Below, one piece after another: positions 15,831 through 23,753 of a stretch of DNA of 55,401 nucleotides. This DNA comes from UBA5738 sp049641805. Its GTDB lineage: Bacteria; Patescibacteriota; Minisyncoccia; Minisyncoccales; UBA5738. The stretch's first letter is position 1, and each line of letters opens with the position of its first letter. Both the position numbers and the translations under genes were made by a program. Below the pieces are notes generated by a model. It made no database searches, was not told the DNA's origin, and saw only the letters and a program-made list of their open reading frames with translations. The stretch lies in assembly GCA_049641805.1 (NCBI GenBank), contig JBARNX010000043.1:1-55401 (forward strand), written 5' to 3'.

Positions 15831-16161
15831 ATAAAACTTTCCCCGAATTAATGATCTTTAGTATAAAAGGATCGCCGATTTTCTTTCTCTGTTCCAATTG
15901 CGCCGATTTATACACCAATATATCAACAGGCATATCCCGATCGGCAATAATCCGGTCAACATCTCTTATCATTTCTATTTGCGGCTTATCTTCGTCCTTG
16001 ATTATAAAAATATCCGCATCGCTATCCTTGTGCGGTTTCCCCCAAGCAAAAGACCCGAAAAGAATAATTTTTTTCGGTTTATAATTTTTAACTATTTTAT
16101 CGCTTATCTTAGCGATTTTTCCATCAATTATTCCCGCCATATTATTTTTTGATGATACCAT
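15820..16161 (-). CDS. MNT-type minimal nucleotidyltransferase
   Basis: 113-residue polymerase-beta fold protein. The catalytic signature is GSFAWGKPHKDSDADIFII: a GS motif followed by D-x-D at residues near 46-48, with the third acidic residue in PVDILV. Such enzymes transfer AMP to a partner HEPN protein in HepT/MntA systems. It precedes the HEPN gene with an 11-base overlap, so the two are translated together. The pair lies between iscU and the UvrD-like gene. Confidence 0.88.
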   Translation of the reverse strand: MVSSKNNMAGIIDGKIAKISDKIVKNYKPKKIILFGSFAWGKPHKDSDADIFIIKDEDKPQIEMIRDVDRIIADRDMPVDILVYKSAQLEQRKKIGDPFILKIINSGKVLYER

Positions 16162-16265
16162 GATTGATCAAAATCGCGAAGCTTAATAAGCCATATCGAA
16201 TTTTTAAAAATCCCGCCGCGATTGCTCAAAATTATTCGTTACGGATTTCCCGGTTAACGGGTATA

Positions 16266-16859
16266 TTATCGGTTATGGATTTCTTCTTCCTTTTGCGTCC
16301 AATCTTCGTATTTTTCTTCCACAATTTCTTTTTCTTTTTGTATCCGTTGATGTTTTTCCTCCAATTCTTTGGGAATCGCGCGTTTTTGCTTGGTGTAATA
16401 ATCAAAAATCGCTTCCGCCAGCGCATCGGCGGCCAAAACCGAACAATGCAGTTTAATCGGCGGCAATCCGCCCAAACTTTGCACGATTTCCTGCTTGTCA
16501 ATGGCAATCGCTTCTTCCAAAGTTTTACCTTTTGCCAAGTCCGTAATCGCACTGGAAGTGGCAATCGCCGCCACACACCCGAAAGTCTCGAATTTGATAT
16601 CCTTGACAATTTCCTTGCTTGATTTATTTTTAGAAACCTTAATATATAACCACATCACATCGCCGCAGACCAAGTTGCCCACTTTGCCCACGCCGTCCGG
16701 ATCCTTGATTTTGCCGTAATTATGCGGCGCCATAAAATGTTCCATCACATCGGCGGTATAAGGACCGTTGGCACTGGTTCTTCCTTTCGGGCATACGCCG
16801 CATTTGGGTTTGCAAACCGCGCAATTTTTTGTCGTTTTTTTTGTAATTTTCTTAGTCAT
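16266..16859 (-). CDS. iscU: IscU/NifU-type iron-sulfur cluster scaffold
   Basis: Scaffold on which IscS assembles Fe-S clusters. The three ligand cysteines are Cys65 (GNLVCGD, with Asp67), Cys95 (FGCVAA) and Cys139 (KLHCSV). Two additions are unusual: an N-terminal extension with four cysteines at 13, 16, 20 and 23 that could bind metal, and a C-terminal charged helical tail of about 45 residues (KELEEKHQRIQKEKEIVEEK). It overlaps the iscS stop by 8 bases, so it is co-translated. iscR-iscS-iscU form one unit. Confidence 0.92.
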   Translation of the reverse strand: MTKKITKKTTKNCAVCKPKCGVCPKGRTSANGPYTADVMEHFMAPHNYGKIKDPDGVGKVGNLVCGDVMWLYIKVSKNKSSKEIVKDIKFETFGCVAAIATSSAITDLAKGKTLEEAIAIDKQEIVQSLGGLPPIKLHCSVLAADALAEAIFDYYTKQKRAIPKELEEKHQRIQKEKEIVEEKYEDWTQKEEEIHNR

Positions 16860-18066
16860 TGGCTTTAAACGGCGAAATTTCTCTCAACCTCGTTATTATT
16901 TTGGGCAAGGTTTTCAAAACATAATTTATATCCGAATCCTTGGTCCAGCGCCCTATCGACAGCCGGAGCGAACCATGCGCTTCCTGCGGCTTCAAGCCGA
17001 TCGCGGTCAGAACATGGCTGGCGGCCAACTTTGCCGAAGAACATGCCGATCCGGTGGACGCGGCAATGCCGTTGATGTCCAGCTGGATAATCATCGACTC
17101 GCCCTCCACAAACTCAAACCAGATGTTGGCGTTGCCCGGCAAGCGCCCGGTTGGATGGCCGTTTAAATGCGAATGAGGAATATTTTTTAATATCCCGGCG
17201 ATCAATTTATCGCGCAATTTTATCTGGCGCGCCGATTCTTTTGCCATTTCTTTCTTGGCGATTAACGCCGCCTGCGCAAAACCATAGATTGCCGGCACAT
17301 TCACCGTCGATGAACGCATTCCCGACTCCTGGCCGCCGCCGTGCAATATCGGTTCGATTTTCACTCCTTGGCGAACATACAAACAAGCCGCGCCTTTCTG
17401 TCCGTAAATTTTTTGCGAACTGGCGGTTAATAAATCAATGTTCATTTTTTCAACATCAATTCCAATTTTGCCGAATGATTGCGCCGCGTCGGTGTGAAAA
17501 TACACGCCTTTATTGCGGCATATCTTGCCGATTTCGGCAATCGGTTCAATCGTGCCGATTTCGTTGTTCGCGTGCATCACCGAAACCAGAATCGTATCCG
17601 GCCGAATCGCCGCGGAAACATCGGCGGGATTAACTATGCCGTATTGATCCACCTTCAGCCGCGTGGCCTCAAAACCCTGCTTTTCCAGCCATGCCGCGCT
17701 TTCCATCACGCACGCGTGCTCAATGGAAGAAATTATCAAATGCTTGCCGCGGTTTTTGTTCGCAAACATCACCCCTTTCAAGGCCAAATTGTTGCTCTCC
17801 GTAGCCGAACCGGTAAAAACAATTTCCTTGGGTTGCGCGTTGATAACGCCGGCGATATCCGCGCGGCTCTGTTCCAAAACTTCCCGCGCCTGCTGGCCGA
17901 AACCGTGAAACGACATCGAATTGGCAAACATATCCGGCAAATTATCAGCGGTAAGTTTAGCCACCCGCGGGTCAACCGGGGTCGCGGCCCCGTAATCCAT
18001 GTAGATACGCTGAGGTTGCGGCTGGCCAACTTTTTTCTTTTTTTTAGCAATTATTTTTTTAACCAT
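16852..18066 (-). CDS. iscS: Cysteine desulfurase (NifS/IscS family)
   Basis: PLP enzyme that takes sulfur from cysteine for Fe-S cluster assembly. ATG 18066 is preferred over an upstream in-frame ATG that lies within spacer sequence. The product (404 residues) shows MDYGAATPVDPRV, the PLP His in SSIEHACVMES, the PLP Lys in SSQKIYGQKG, and the catalytic Cys in GSACSSAK. An N-terminal run of lysines (KKIIAKKKKK) precedes the fold. iscU overlaps its end and iscR lies upstream. Confidence 0.95.
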   Translation of the reverse strand: MVKKIIAKKKKKVGQPQPQRIYMDYGAATPVDPRVAKLTADNLPDMFANSMSFHGFGQQAREVLEQSRADIAGVINAQPKEIVFTGSATESNNLALKGVMFANKNRGKHLIISSIEHACVMESAAWLEKQGFEATRLKVDQYGIVNPADVSAAIRPDTILVSVMHANNEIGTIEPIAEIGKICRNKGVYFHTDAAQSFGKIGIDVEKMNIDLLTASSQKIYGQKGAACLYVRQGVKIEPILHGGGQESGMRSSTVNVPAIYGFAQAALIAKKEMAKESARQIKLRDKLIAGILKNIPHSHLNGHPTGRLPGNANIWFEFVEGESMIIQLDINGIAASTGSACSSAKLAASHVLTAIGLKPQEAHGSLRLSIGRWTKDSDINYVLKTLPKIITRLREISPFKAND

Positions 18067-18215
18067 AATTTTACTTAAATCCGAAGCACGAAATCCGAAA
18101 CAAGCAAGAATTTTCAAAATTAAAATGTTTTAAACAAAACGCGGATTTTTGTTTTGAAAATTTTTAAATTAAAATTTCGATATTGTTTCGGATTTCGAAA
18201 TTCGATATTCGGATT
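18067..18215. repeat. Dyad spacer, family E (cgaaatccgaaa words)
   Basis: Fills the iscR-iscS gap. Arms cgaaatccgaaacaagc with tgtttcggatttcg, and ttttcaaaattaaaat with attttaaattaaaat-like words, enclose aaacaaaacgcggatttttgttt. Confidence 0.65.
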
Positions 18216-18218
18216 TAA

Positions 18219-18623
18219 TTAAACTTTATTTTTAATCAGGTCTTCCAATGTTACCGACTCCAAAAAATCATTCACTGCGGCTTGCATTTTGCACCACAAG
18301 TTTTTGGCCAGGCAATCTTTCTGGCGCGGACATTTGCCGTCGATGCATTTCACTTTCGTGGCCGGGTTTTCAATGGCGTTAAAAATCTCGCCGATCTTAA
18401 TTTTATCCGCGGTTTTGCCCATAATATATCCGCCGCGCACGCCTTTTTTGGCCGCCACCAAATCCGCTTTCAAAAGCTTGGCAAAAATTTTTTCCAAATA
18501 GTCCGCGGGCATTTTATCGCGGATGGCTATCTCGCGCACCGACACCGCGCGGTTATCGATTGAATTCTGCGCCAAATAGGCCATTGCCCGCAATCCGTAT
18601 TGCACCTTGGTGGATATTTTCAT
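18219..18623 (-). CDS. iscR: Rrf2/IscR-family iron-sulfur transcription regulator
   Basis: 134-residue winged-helix regulator. The N-terminus (MKISTKVQYGLRAMAYLA) and the recognition helix region PADYLEKIFAKLLKADLV are standard Rrf2. Cys93, Cys98 and Cys104 (VKCIDGKCPRQKDC) match the cluster ligands of IscR; Cys111 is extra. It is the first gene of iscR-iscS-iscU and probably senses cluster supply and controls its own operon. A strong promoter with a dyad at its start point lies just upstream (18639-18693). Confidence 0.94.
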   Translation of the reverse strand: MKISTKVQYGLRAMAYLAQNSIDNRAVSVREIAIRDKMPADYLEKIFAKLLKADLVAAKKGVRGGYIMGKTADKIKIGEIFNAIENPATKVKCIDGKCPRQKDCLAKNLWCKMQAAVNDFLESVTLEDLIKNKV

Positions 18624-18637
18624 TTTTTTCGCAATTT

Positions 18638-18665
18638 AAAAGCCGACTCTTTTCGTCGGCTTTAA
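18638..18665 (-). promoter_or_regulatory. Dyad at the iscR start point: terminator of the SdpI gene and/or IscR operator
   Basis: AAAGCCGAC (18639-18647) and GTCGGCTTT (18655-18663) form a perfect 9-bp stem with a 7-base loop, followed on the minus strand by TTAAATT. It overlaps the -10 and start point of the iscR promoter, so it could be an upstream terminator, an operator, or both. Confidence 0.6.
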
Positions 18666-18693
18666 TATATCATCATTGGATCGCGCTTGTCAA
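18664..18693 (-). promoter_or_regulatory. Predicted sigma-70 promoter of iscR-iscS-iscU
   Basis: On the minus strand: TTGACA (18688-18693), 18-base spacer, TATATT (18664-18669). It begins 12 bases after the SdpI-like stop. Confidence 0.75.
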
Positions 18694-18704
18694 ATTGAAA
18701 ATAA

Positions 18705-19337
18705 TTAAGTTTTCTTTTTAAATTCCAAATACGAGTAAACAACCAAATAAAAAGACGAAATTATTATCAAGGCCGTAAAGATTATGAATCCCAATTCACC
18801 CAAAAAGATTGTTACCAAACTCAAAATAGCGATAATCTTAAAAATTTTCGCGCCCAATTTATTGGTTTTGTCCCAGACCTTTTCGCTCGACAGAGTCCAT
18901 GGAGTGCGGATGCCGATGAACCAGTTTTGTTTTGTGTTTTCCAAGATTGTAGCGACAAAACAGAAAAGGACGGCCATTGCCGGCATAATCGCCGCGGTCA
19001 TATTAAATTCAATGCCGTTGTTGGATAGAACGGTAAGCGCGTAAATATAGGCCATAAACGCCACGAACGCAGACATAAATTTCTCATAATAATTCCTAAA
19101 CTTCGCGTAATTCTCTTTCAAGGGATCGATCTTGGGCAAGACTAAAAACAATGAAAACATCGCCAAAGTGATTATGGGCATTAAGAACAACGCCCAGAAT
19201 TTAGGCATATAGCCATTGACATTCCCGTTGCTTCCCCAATGGCTGGCCATCAATTCCGGCATTGCCGGATAGAAATACACGCCCGCGGCAAAACACAAAA
19301 CTATTGCCGCAAAATTAATATTTTCAATGTTTTTCAT
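18705..19337 (-). CDS. SdpI/DUF1648-family integral membrane protein
   Basis: 210 residues from ATG 19337, 4 bases after the preceding gene; a longer open frame to 19493 would overlap that gene by over 150 bases and is rejected. The DUF1648 segment is seen as PELMASHWGSNGNVNGYMPK, and the SdpI signature as NWFIGIRTPWTLSSEKVW followed by NKLGAKIFKI. Six hydrophobic helices are visible. SdpI gives immunity to the SdpC toxin in Bacillus, but most family members have unknown roles. It forms an operon with the bactofilin-like gene. Confidence 0.88.
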   Translation of the reverse strand: MKNIENINFAAIVLCFAAGVYFYPAMPELMASHWGSNGNVNGYMPKFWALFLMPIITLAMFSLFLVLPKIDPLKENYAKFRNYYEKFMSAFVAFMAYIYALTVLSNNGIEFNMTAAIMPAMAVLFCFVATILENTKQNWFIGIRTPWTLSSEKVWDKTNKLGAKIFKIIAILSLVTIFLGELGFIIFTALIIISSFYLVVYSYLEFKKKT

Positions 19338-19341
19338 AAAT

Positions 19342-20499
19342 TTACAGCCTATTGGCAATATCCTTGTTTTTAGCAAAAAGATAACGCATGCCGCCCAAAC
19401 CCCAGATGATCGCGGCAAACGAGAATACGCCGCCAACCACCGGTATGGCGAATAAAACCCAAAGAACGGCAACACCGACCAGCGCCTGGGCAACCGGCGA
19501 ATCCTGCTTGCTTTTCCAATAGTCTTTGGTAATCTTTCTGCCCACCGCGAGCGCGGCCAAAATTCTTGACAGAAACAGCGCGGCTATAAAAAGCAAGACC
19601 GCCAGTATCGCCACCGGAATGCCGATGATTGTGATTGCCAGCGCGATCGCGGCAATCGGAACCGCGACCATAATTATCAATCCCCAGCCAAACGACCGGC
19701 CGGGTTTTTCCAATATCGCCCCGGCAATCTTTGATGTGAGATTTTTAAATAAAAACACCAGCGCCAACGCAACCGCCATGTTGATAATAATATCCATCGC
19801 TTTGTCCGCGACATTTTGCCAAGCTGTTTTTCGCGCCTTCGGGAAAACCGCGCCGTCCTTAACCGCGGGAACGGTTCGATTGACGCTGCCTGAAACCTGC
19901 CCGCCCTGATTTGCCAATTCGTTGTCGCTGGTATAATTCAGCTCGCCGCCGATCCGGCTGTCTTTTCGCAAAATCAAATTTTTATCGTGAAAATCGGCAT
20001 TGCCGGCGATATCGCCGTTAATGAATATTTCATTGCCGGCGCCGGCGATATTGCCGCCGATCCGGCCGCCGATATCGGCTTTCCGGCCGGCAAAAAGCAT
20101 TTCTCCAGCGATCGTCGAATCGGCCGTTATTGTTTGCGCCGCCACGGTTACATTTCTTCCCACCGCGCCGTCGATTTTCACAATCTGGCCAACGCACCGC
20201 ACGCTTCCGCTCACGGCGCCGGTGATCGTGATATTCTGTCCGGCGCAAATAATATCGCCGTCTACGGCACCGTTAATATCAACATTCTGTCCGGCGCAAA
20301 TAATATCGCCTTTGATATCGCCGTCGATCATGATCGTTTGGCCGGAAGCCAAAAGCGTTCCGTTAACAACCTCGCTTTCAGGCACGATAACCTGCGATCC
20401 GGTTCTTGCCGTGAAAGCAAGCGCGTCCTTTGGAAATGCGAAATTCAGAATCAAAAAAACCGCGAAAAAGAAATACGCGAACAAGTGTTTTGTGTTCAT
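19342..20499 (-). CDS. Membrane protein with bactofilin-like beta-helix repeats
   Basis: 385 residues from ATG 20499. A signal-type helix (about residues 7-28) is followed by ~130 residues of short right-handed beta-helix repeats rich in G-x-V/I-x-G-D/N turns (INGAVDGDIICAGQN), as in polymer-forming bactofilin-like domains. The C-terminal half carries four or five membrane helices. The repeat GDIICAGQN occurs twice, and its DNA is a 27-bp exact repeat. It probably displays the beta-helix outside the membrane; function is unknown. The SdpI-like gene follows after 4 bases. Confidence 0.78.
   Translation of the reverse strand: MNTKHLFAYFFFAVFLILNFAFPKDALAFTARTGSQVIVPESEVVNGTLLASGQTIMIDGDIKGDIICAGQNVDINGAVDGDIICAGQNITITGAVSGSVRCVGQIVKIDGAVGRNVTVAAQTITADSTIAGEMLFAGRKADIGGRIGGNIAGAGNEIFINGDIAGNADFHDKNLILRKDSRIGGELNYTSDNELANQGGQVSGSVNRTVPAVKDGAVFPKARKTAWQNVADKAMDIIINMAVALALVFLFKNLTSKIAGAILEKPGRSFGWGLIIMVAVPIAAIALAITIIGIPVAILAVLLFIAALFLSRILAALAVGRKITKDYWKSKQDSPVAQALVGVAVLWVLFAIPVVGGVFSFAAIIWGLGGMRYLFAKNKDIANRL
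20233..20310. repeat. 27-bp direct repeat inside the bactofilin-like gene
   Basis: 20233-20259 and 20284-20310 are identical over 27 bases and lie 51 bases apart, that is 17 codons or one beta-helix repeat. Confidence 0.9.
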
Positions 20500-20531
20500 A
20501 TGCAATTATTTACCAGCTATTGTTATTTTAA

Positions 20532-21263
20532 TCATTTTACCATTGATGAATGTTTTAAAGAAGCCCGCTTCATATAATGTTCCCTTCTTTCGCCGCTGAA
20601 TTTCTCGATCGCGTAACGCAACATCATGCGCGGCATCGTCTCATAATGCTTATTCAAAAAATCCTCCTCGATTTCCCGCCCGCAACGCTTGCCGATTTCC
20701 CGCAACGCCCAACCGACCGCTTTGTGGATCAAATCTTCTTTATCGCCAAGCAGGAGTTCGGCAATTCCCAGCGCGGCGCGGCAATCGCCATTTTTTATAA
20801 AGAAAAATGTTGCCAGCATCGCAACCCGCCGCTCCCACAGGCTTTTCGACCTTGCCAGCTCGAAAAGAATGTTTTTGTCTTTGCCCTCCAAATATCCGCC
20901 GACGATTTGCGGCGCGGTCAAATCCACCAAATCCCAATTATTGACATATTTCGTATTTTTCAAATACAGATCGAAAATTTTTCGTTTTGTTTTATCATCC
21001 CCTTTTTGGAATTTCTTAACTAAAATCAAAAGCGCGGCCATACGCTCCTCATGGAATTCGCTTTTCAGCAGTTTTTGCGCTTCGTCCGGCGAAATTTCTT
21101 CCCAATATTTTTTAATCGCCGCCCGTATTTGCGGCACCATCGCGCCCAAAAACTTGTCGCCCTCGGCATATTCTCCCGGCCCGGTCTTAAAAAACTTCTG
21201 CAATCCCAGAGCCTTTTCCTTGCTCGCTCCAATTCGCAATTCTCTTTTTATTTCTTCTATCAT
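20532..21263 (-). CDS. DNA alkylation repair protein, AlkD family
   Basis: AlkD-like DNA glycosylases excise bulky or cationic alkylated bases using HEAT-like repeats. The 243-residue product has the family segments YVNNWDLVDLTAPQIVG (with the key Trp and Asp), SLWERRVAMLATFFFIKNG, and IHKAVGWALREIGKR. ATG 21263 is preceded by AGGGG six bases upstream, a fair ribosome-binding site. It is transcribed after the nuclease gene with a 128-base gap in which I see only weak dyads. Confidence 0.93.
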   Translation of the reverse strand: MIEEIKRELRIGASKEKALGLQKFFKTGPGEYAEGDKFLGAMVPQIRAAIKKYWEEISPDEAQKLLKSEFHEERMAALLILVKKFQKGDDKTKRKIFDLYLKNTKYVNNWDLVDLTAPQIVGGYLEGKDKNILFELARSKSLWERRVAMLATFFFIKNGDCRAALGIAELLLGDKEDLIHKAVGWALREIGKRCGREIEEDFLNKHYETMPRMMLRYAIEKFSGERREHYMKRASLKHSSMVK

Positions 21264-21391
21264 ATTTTCCCCTATCTTAAGATCGCAAAATTGATTCTTC
21301 GCGATAATTTACAATTTTTTTAATTTTGCCCGATATGGCAAGCTTTGGCCCAACCGCAAAATTGCCAAGGCAGAAATGAAAAAAATTGGAA

Positions 21392-21907
21392 TTATTTTCC
21401 CCATTTACAACCGGTTTTAGACTCAATCGCTTTTGTTTCCGCGGCAACGATTTCATTTTTATATTTCTGGTTTTCCGGATAAAACCGTGCGATTGCCAAG
21501 CCCTCGGCAACCATCTTTTGATTGATGTTCTCACTGTCCAAAAATATATAGCGCAGTTGCCGGCCATATTGGTCCAAATCTTCGCTGTCCGCTTCCAGCA
21601 ATACGGTTTTCCCCAAAATCAATTCCTCCAACCGCAATCGCCCCGCGTTATGGCACGGATACCCTTTCTCGTCCGCGTCGATTCCCAGCAAACGCACATG
21701 GTCGCCGCCCGAAACCACAATTGTGTCGCCATCAATAACCTTGGTAACAATCGCCTCTTTGGCCCGCACCGGCGCGTTTGAAACCGCATTTTCGTTTTGC
21801 CCGGGAAAAACGGCAATTTGATCGCGGCTAAACCAAGCCGCGGCCAATAAAACCAGAACAAACAAACCGGCGATTATTGATTTATTTTGTTCAAAAGCAA
21901 TTTTCAT
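21392..21907 (-). CDS. Membrane-anchored thermonuclease (SNase) domain protein
   Basis: 171 residues. An N-terminal hydrophobic helix (about 10-27, IIAGLFVLVLLAAAWFS) acts as signal or anchor. The SNase fold follows: VTKVIDGDTIVV with the metal-site Asp, VRLLGIDADE, and the catalytic Arg/Glu set within GYPCHNAG...LEELILGKT and DQYGRQLRYIF. It likely digests nucleic acid outside the cell, useful for a cell that takes nucleotides from others. It overlaps the patatin gene by 4 bases (ATGA), so the two are translationally coupled. Confidence 0.92.
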   Translation of the reverse strand: MKIAFEQNKSIIAGLFVLVLLAAAWFSRDQIAVFPGQNENAVSNAPVRAKEAIVTKVIDGDTIVVSGGDHVRLLGIDADEKGYPCHNAGRLRLEELILGKTVLLEADSEDLDQYGRQLRYIFLDSENINQKMVAEGLAIARFYPENQKYKNEIVAAETKAIESKTGCKWGK

Positions 21908-22689
21908 TTTTTCATCGCAACCAAAAGATTTTGAATTTGTTTTGCCGCGTTTTCCCGGCCTTGGGCCGCGATTTTTTCCATTATGAAAAAATCAAACCAC
22001 TTGAATGATGCCACTGCCGGTTTGAAGCAAAAGTCACATTGCCTTTCCTCAAACCCGCTCAATTCTTTTTGGATGATATCCATCGCGCGCGCGACGATTT
22101 CGATGCGGTTAATCTTGCCGGCTTTTTCATCATCAATCCGGTCAACCCCGTAAATCGACGAACCGATCACGAATTCCGCACCCGCCGCGCGCGCTTCTCC
22201 GGCCGGCAAATTGCGAGTCACGCCGCCATCGATATAGAATTTGCCATTGATTTTCTGCGCCGCGAACACCCCGGGATAGGCCGACGATGCCATCACCGCG
22301 GCCACCGGGTCGCCGGAATTAAAAACTTCCCGCTCACCCGTGGCAAGATTGGTGGCGCAACAAGAAAAAGGAATCGCCAATTGGCTGAACTCCCTGCCCC
22401 GGCACAAATCCGCCAGCGCCCGCTGGATATATTCAAACACGCCGTCCGCGCCTTTGGCAAACAGCAGTTTATTTTTCTTGCCGAAATTGCCGATCGCATC
22501 ATCGTAAAATCTATGCAATGTCTCCAAACCGCCAATCGAGTACGCCAATCCGATAATCGCGCCCGCGGAAGTTCCGCAGACGCAATTGATTTTTATCCCG
22601 GATTTTTCGATTTCTTCAATCGCCCCGATATGCGCCACCCCCAGCGCCCCGCCGCCGCTCAAAGCAAGTCCGATTTTTTTATTGGTCAT
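21904..22689 (-). CDS. Patatin-like phospholipase
   Basis: 261-residue acyl hydrolase with a Ser-Asp dyad. The oxyanion loop is LSGGGALGVAH (residues 9-19), the nucleophile elbow is GTSAG near 39-43, and the catalytic Asp is in YIDGGVTRNLP. The stop is a genuine TGA overlapping the nuclease start, which shows that UGA is not reassigned here. It probably acts on membrane lipids; intracellular or host-directed use cannot be told. Part of the run galT-patatin-nuclease. Confidence 0.93.
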   Translation of the reverse strand: MTNKKIGLALSGGGALGVAHIGAIEEIEKSGIKINCVCGTSAGAIIGLAYSIGGLETLHRFYDDAIGNFGKKNKLLFAKGADGVFEYIQRALADLCRGREFSQLAIPFSCCATNLATGEREVFNSGDPVAAVMASSAYPGVFAAQKINGKFYIDGGVTRNLPAGEARAAGAEFVIGSSIYGVDRIDDEKAGKINRIEIVARAMDIIQKELSGFEERQCDFCFKPAVASFKWFDFFIMEKIAAQGRENAAKQIQNLLVAMKK

Positions 22690-22712
22690 AATGATAAAAC
22701 CGCAAAATAGAT

Positions 22713-23753
22713 TTATTGCGCGCGCAAATACTCGGCGGCGGATTCGGGAGTAATGGTGGAAATTTCGATGCGGGCTCCAAACTCAAAACCGGCCATAGTG
22801 CTGGTTTTAGGCATTATGGTCCAATGATAATGATAGAAAGAATAATCGCCGCCGCCGCTGGGCGCGGTGTGCAAATAGAAATTATACGGCGGATCGCCCA
22901 ATCCTTTATATATTTTTTTCATTACCGCGGAAAATATATCGGCCAGACTTTTTATCAAGGCCGGAGTGATCTTCTCAAAATAAGGCGAATGTTTTTTGGG
23001 CGCGATAATCACTTGAAAAGCCGATTTGGGCGCGAACGGGCAAGTGGCGATAAAATCTTTGTTCTCGTAAACAATACGCACCTTATCTTTGCGCTCCCAA
23101 GCCGTCATTTCGCAGCTGATGCATTTTTTGTTCCCTTGATAATATCTTTTTGAATTGGCCAAAGCATTGCGCACATCGACATCGATCAAGGGACTGGTGA
23201 TGATCTGTGAATGCGGATGCGGCTGAGACGCGCCCGCTTCCACTCCGTGATTGTGAAAAATTGAAATGTATTTCACGAAGTCGTGCTTTTTGAGATCCAA
23301 ATAACGCGTCCGATAAGCGGCAATCAATTCTTCCACCGCCGCGATATCCATTAGCGCGATATGTTTTTCGTGGCTGCGCGTAACCACTACTTCGCAAAAA
23401 CCCACCGCGTCCATCGAATGATAAAGCGGCCCCACATGCTGTTTGCAAATTTTAGCTCCCTCAACCGCGCAAAACGCCGGGAATTTGTTGGGAATTACAG
23501 CCAGCGTCCAATCGGCCGGCAACAAAGCCGCATCGACTTTTTTCCCGTTGGCCAGCGCCATAATCGGCGGCGCCTGCTTTTCCAGATTGCAAAAAATACA
23601 ATCCTGCGGCGTTATGGGCGAATGTATCCGCTCGCGCTTAAACGCCTCGGGGCGTTTGCCGCGGCCGGGCGCGATCACCACCCAGTCCCGGGAAACTTCA
23701 TCGTAACGCAACTGCGATGGACAGCATTTATTATTGTTTTCTGTTTGTTCCAT
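22713..23753 (-). CDS. galT: Galactose-1-phosphate uridylyltransferase-like protein
   Basis: HIT-superfamily nucleotidyl transferase, 346 residues. The nucleophile region is ASQPHPHSQIITSPLI (H-P-H-S-Q), preceded by the structural HNHGVEAG. Cysteines in CIFCNLE and CISCEMT resemble metal sites of GalT, and YHWTIMPKTS is close to the second metal site. A clear Shine-Dalgarno AAAGGAG lies 4-5 bases before ATG 23753, rare in this window. It overlaps the end of the glycosyltransferase gene by 23 bases. Related DUF4921-type UDP-glucose enzymes are possible. Confidence 0.88.
   Translation of the reverse strand: MEQTENNNKCCPSQLRYDEVSRDWVVIAPGRGKRPEAFKRERIHSPITPQDCIFCNLEKQAPPIMALANGKKVDAALLPADWTLAVIPNKFPAFCAVEGAKICKQHVGPLYHSMDAVGFCEVVVTRSHEKHIALMDIAAVEELIAAYRTRYLDLKKHDFVKYISIFHNHGVEAGASQPHPHSQIITSPLIDVDVRNALANSKRYYQGNKKCISCEMTAWERKDKVRIVYENKDFIATCPFAPKSAFQVIIAPKKHSPYFEKITPALIKSLADIFSAVMKKIYKGLGDPPYNFYLHTAPSGGGDYSFYHYHWTIMPKTSTMAGFEFGARIEISTITPESAAEYLRAQ

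Noticed and set aside
15426..16161. Calling the HEPN-MNT pair a proven toxin-antitoxin system
   Set aside because: The HEPN protein lacks the RNase motif, so toxicity cannot be claimed from sequence.
18705..19493. Long frame of the SdpI-like protein starting at 19493
   Set aside because: It would overlap the preceding gene by more than 150 bases; ATG 19337 follows that gene by 4 bases and starts the known fold.
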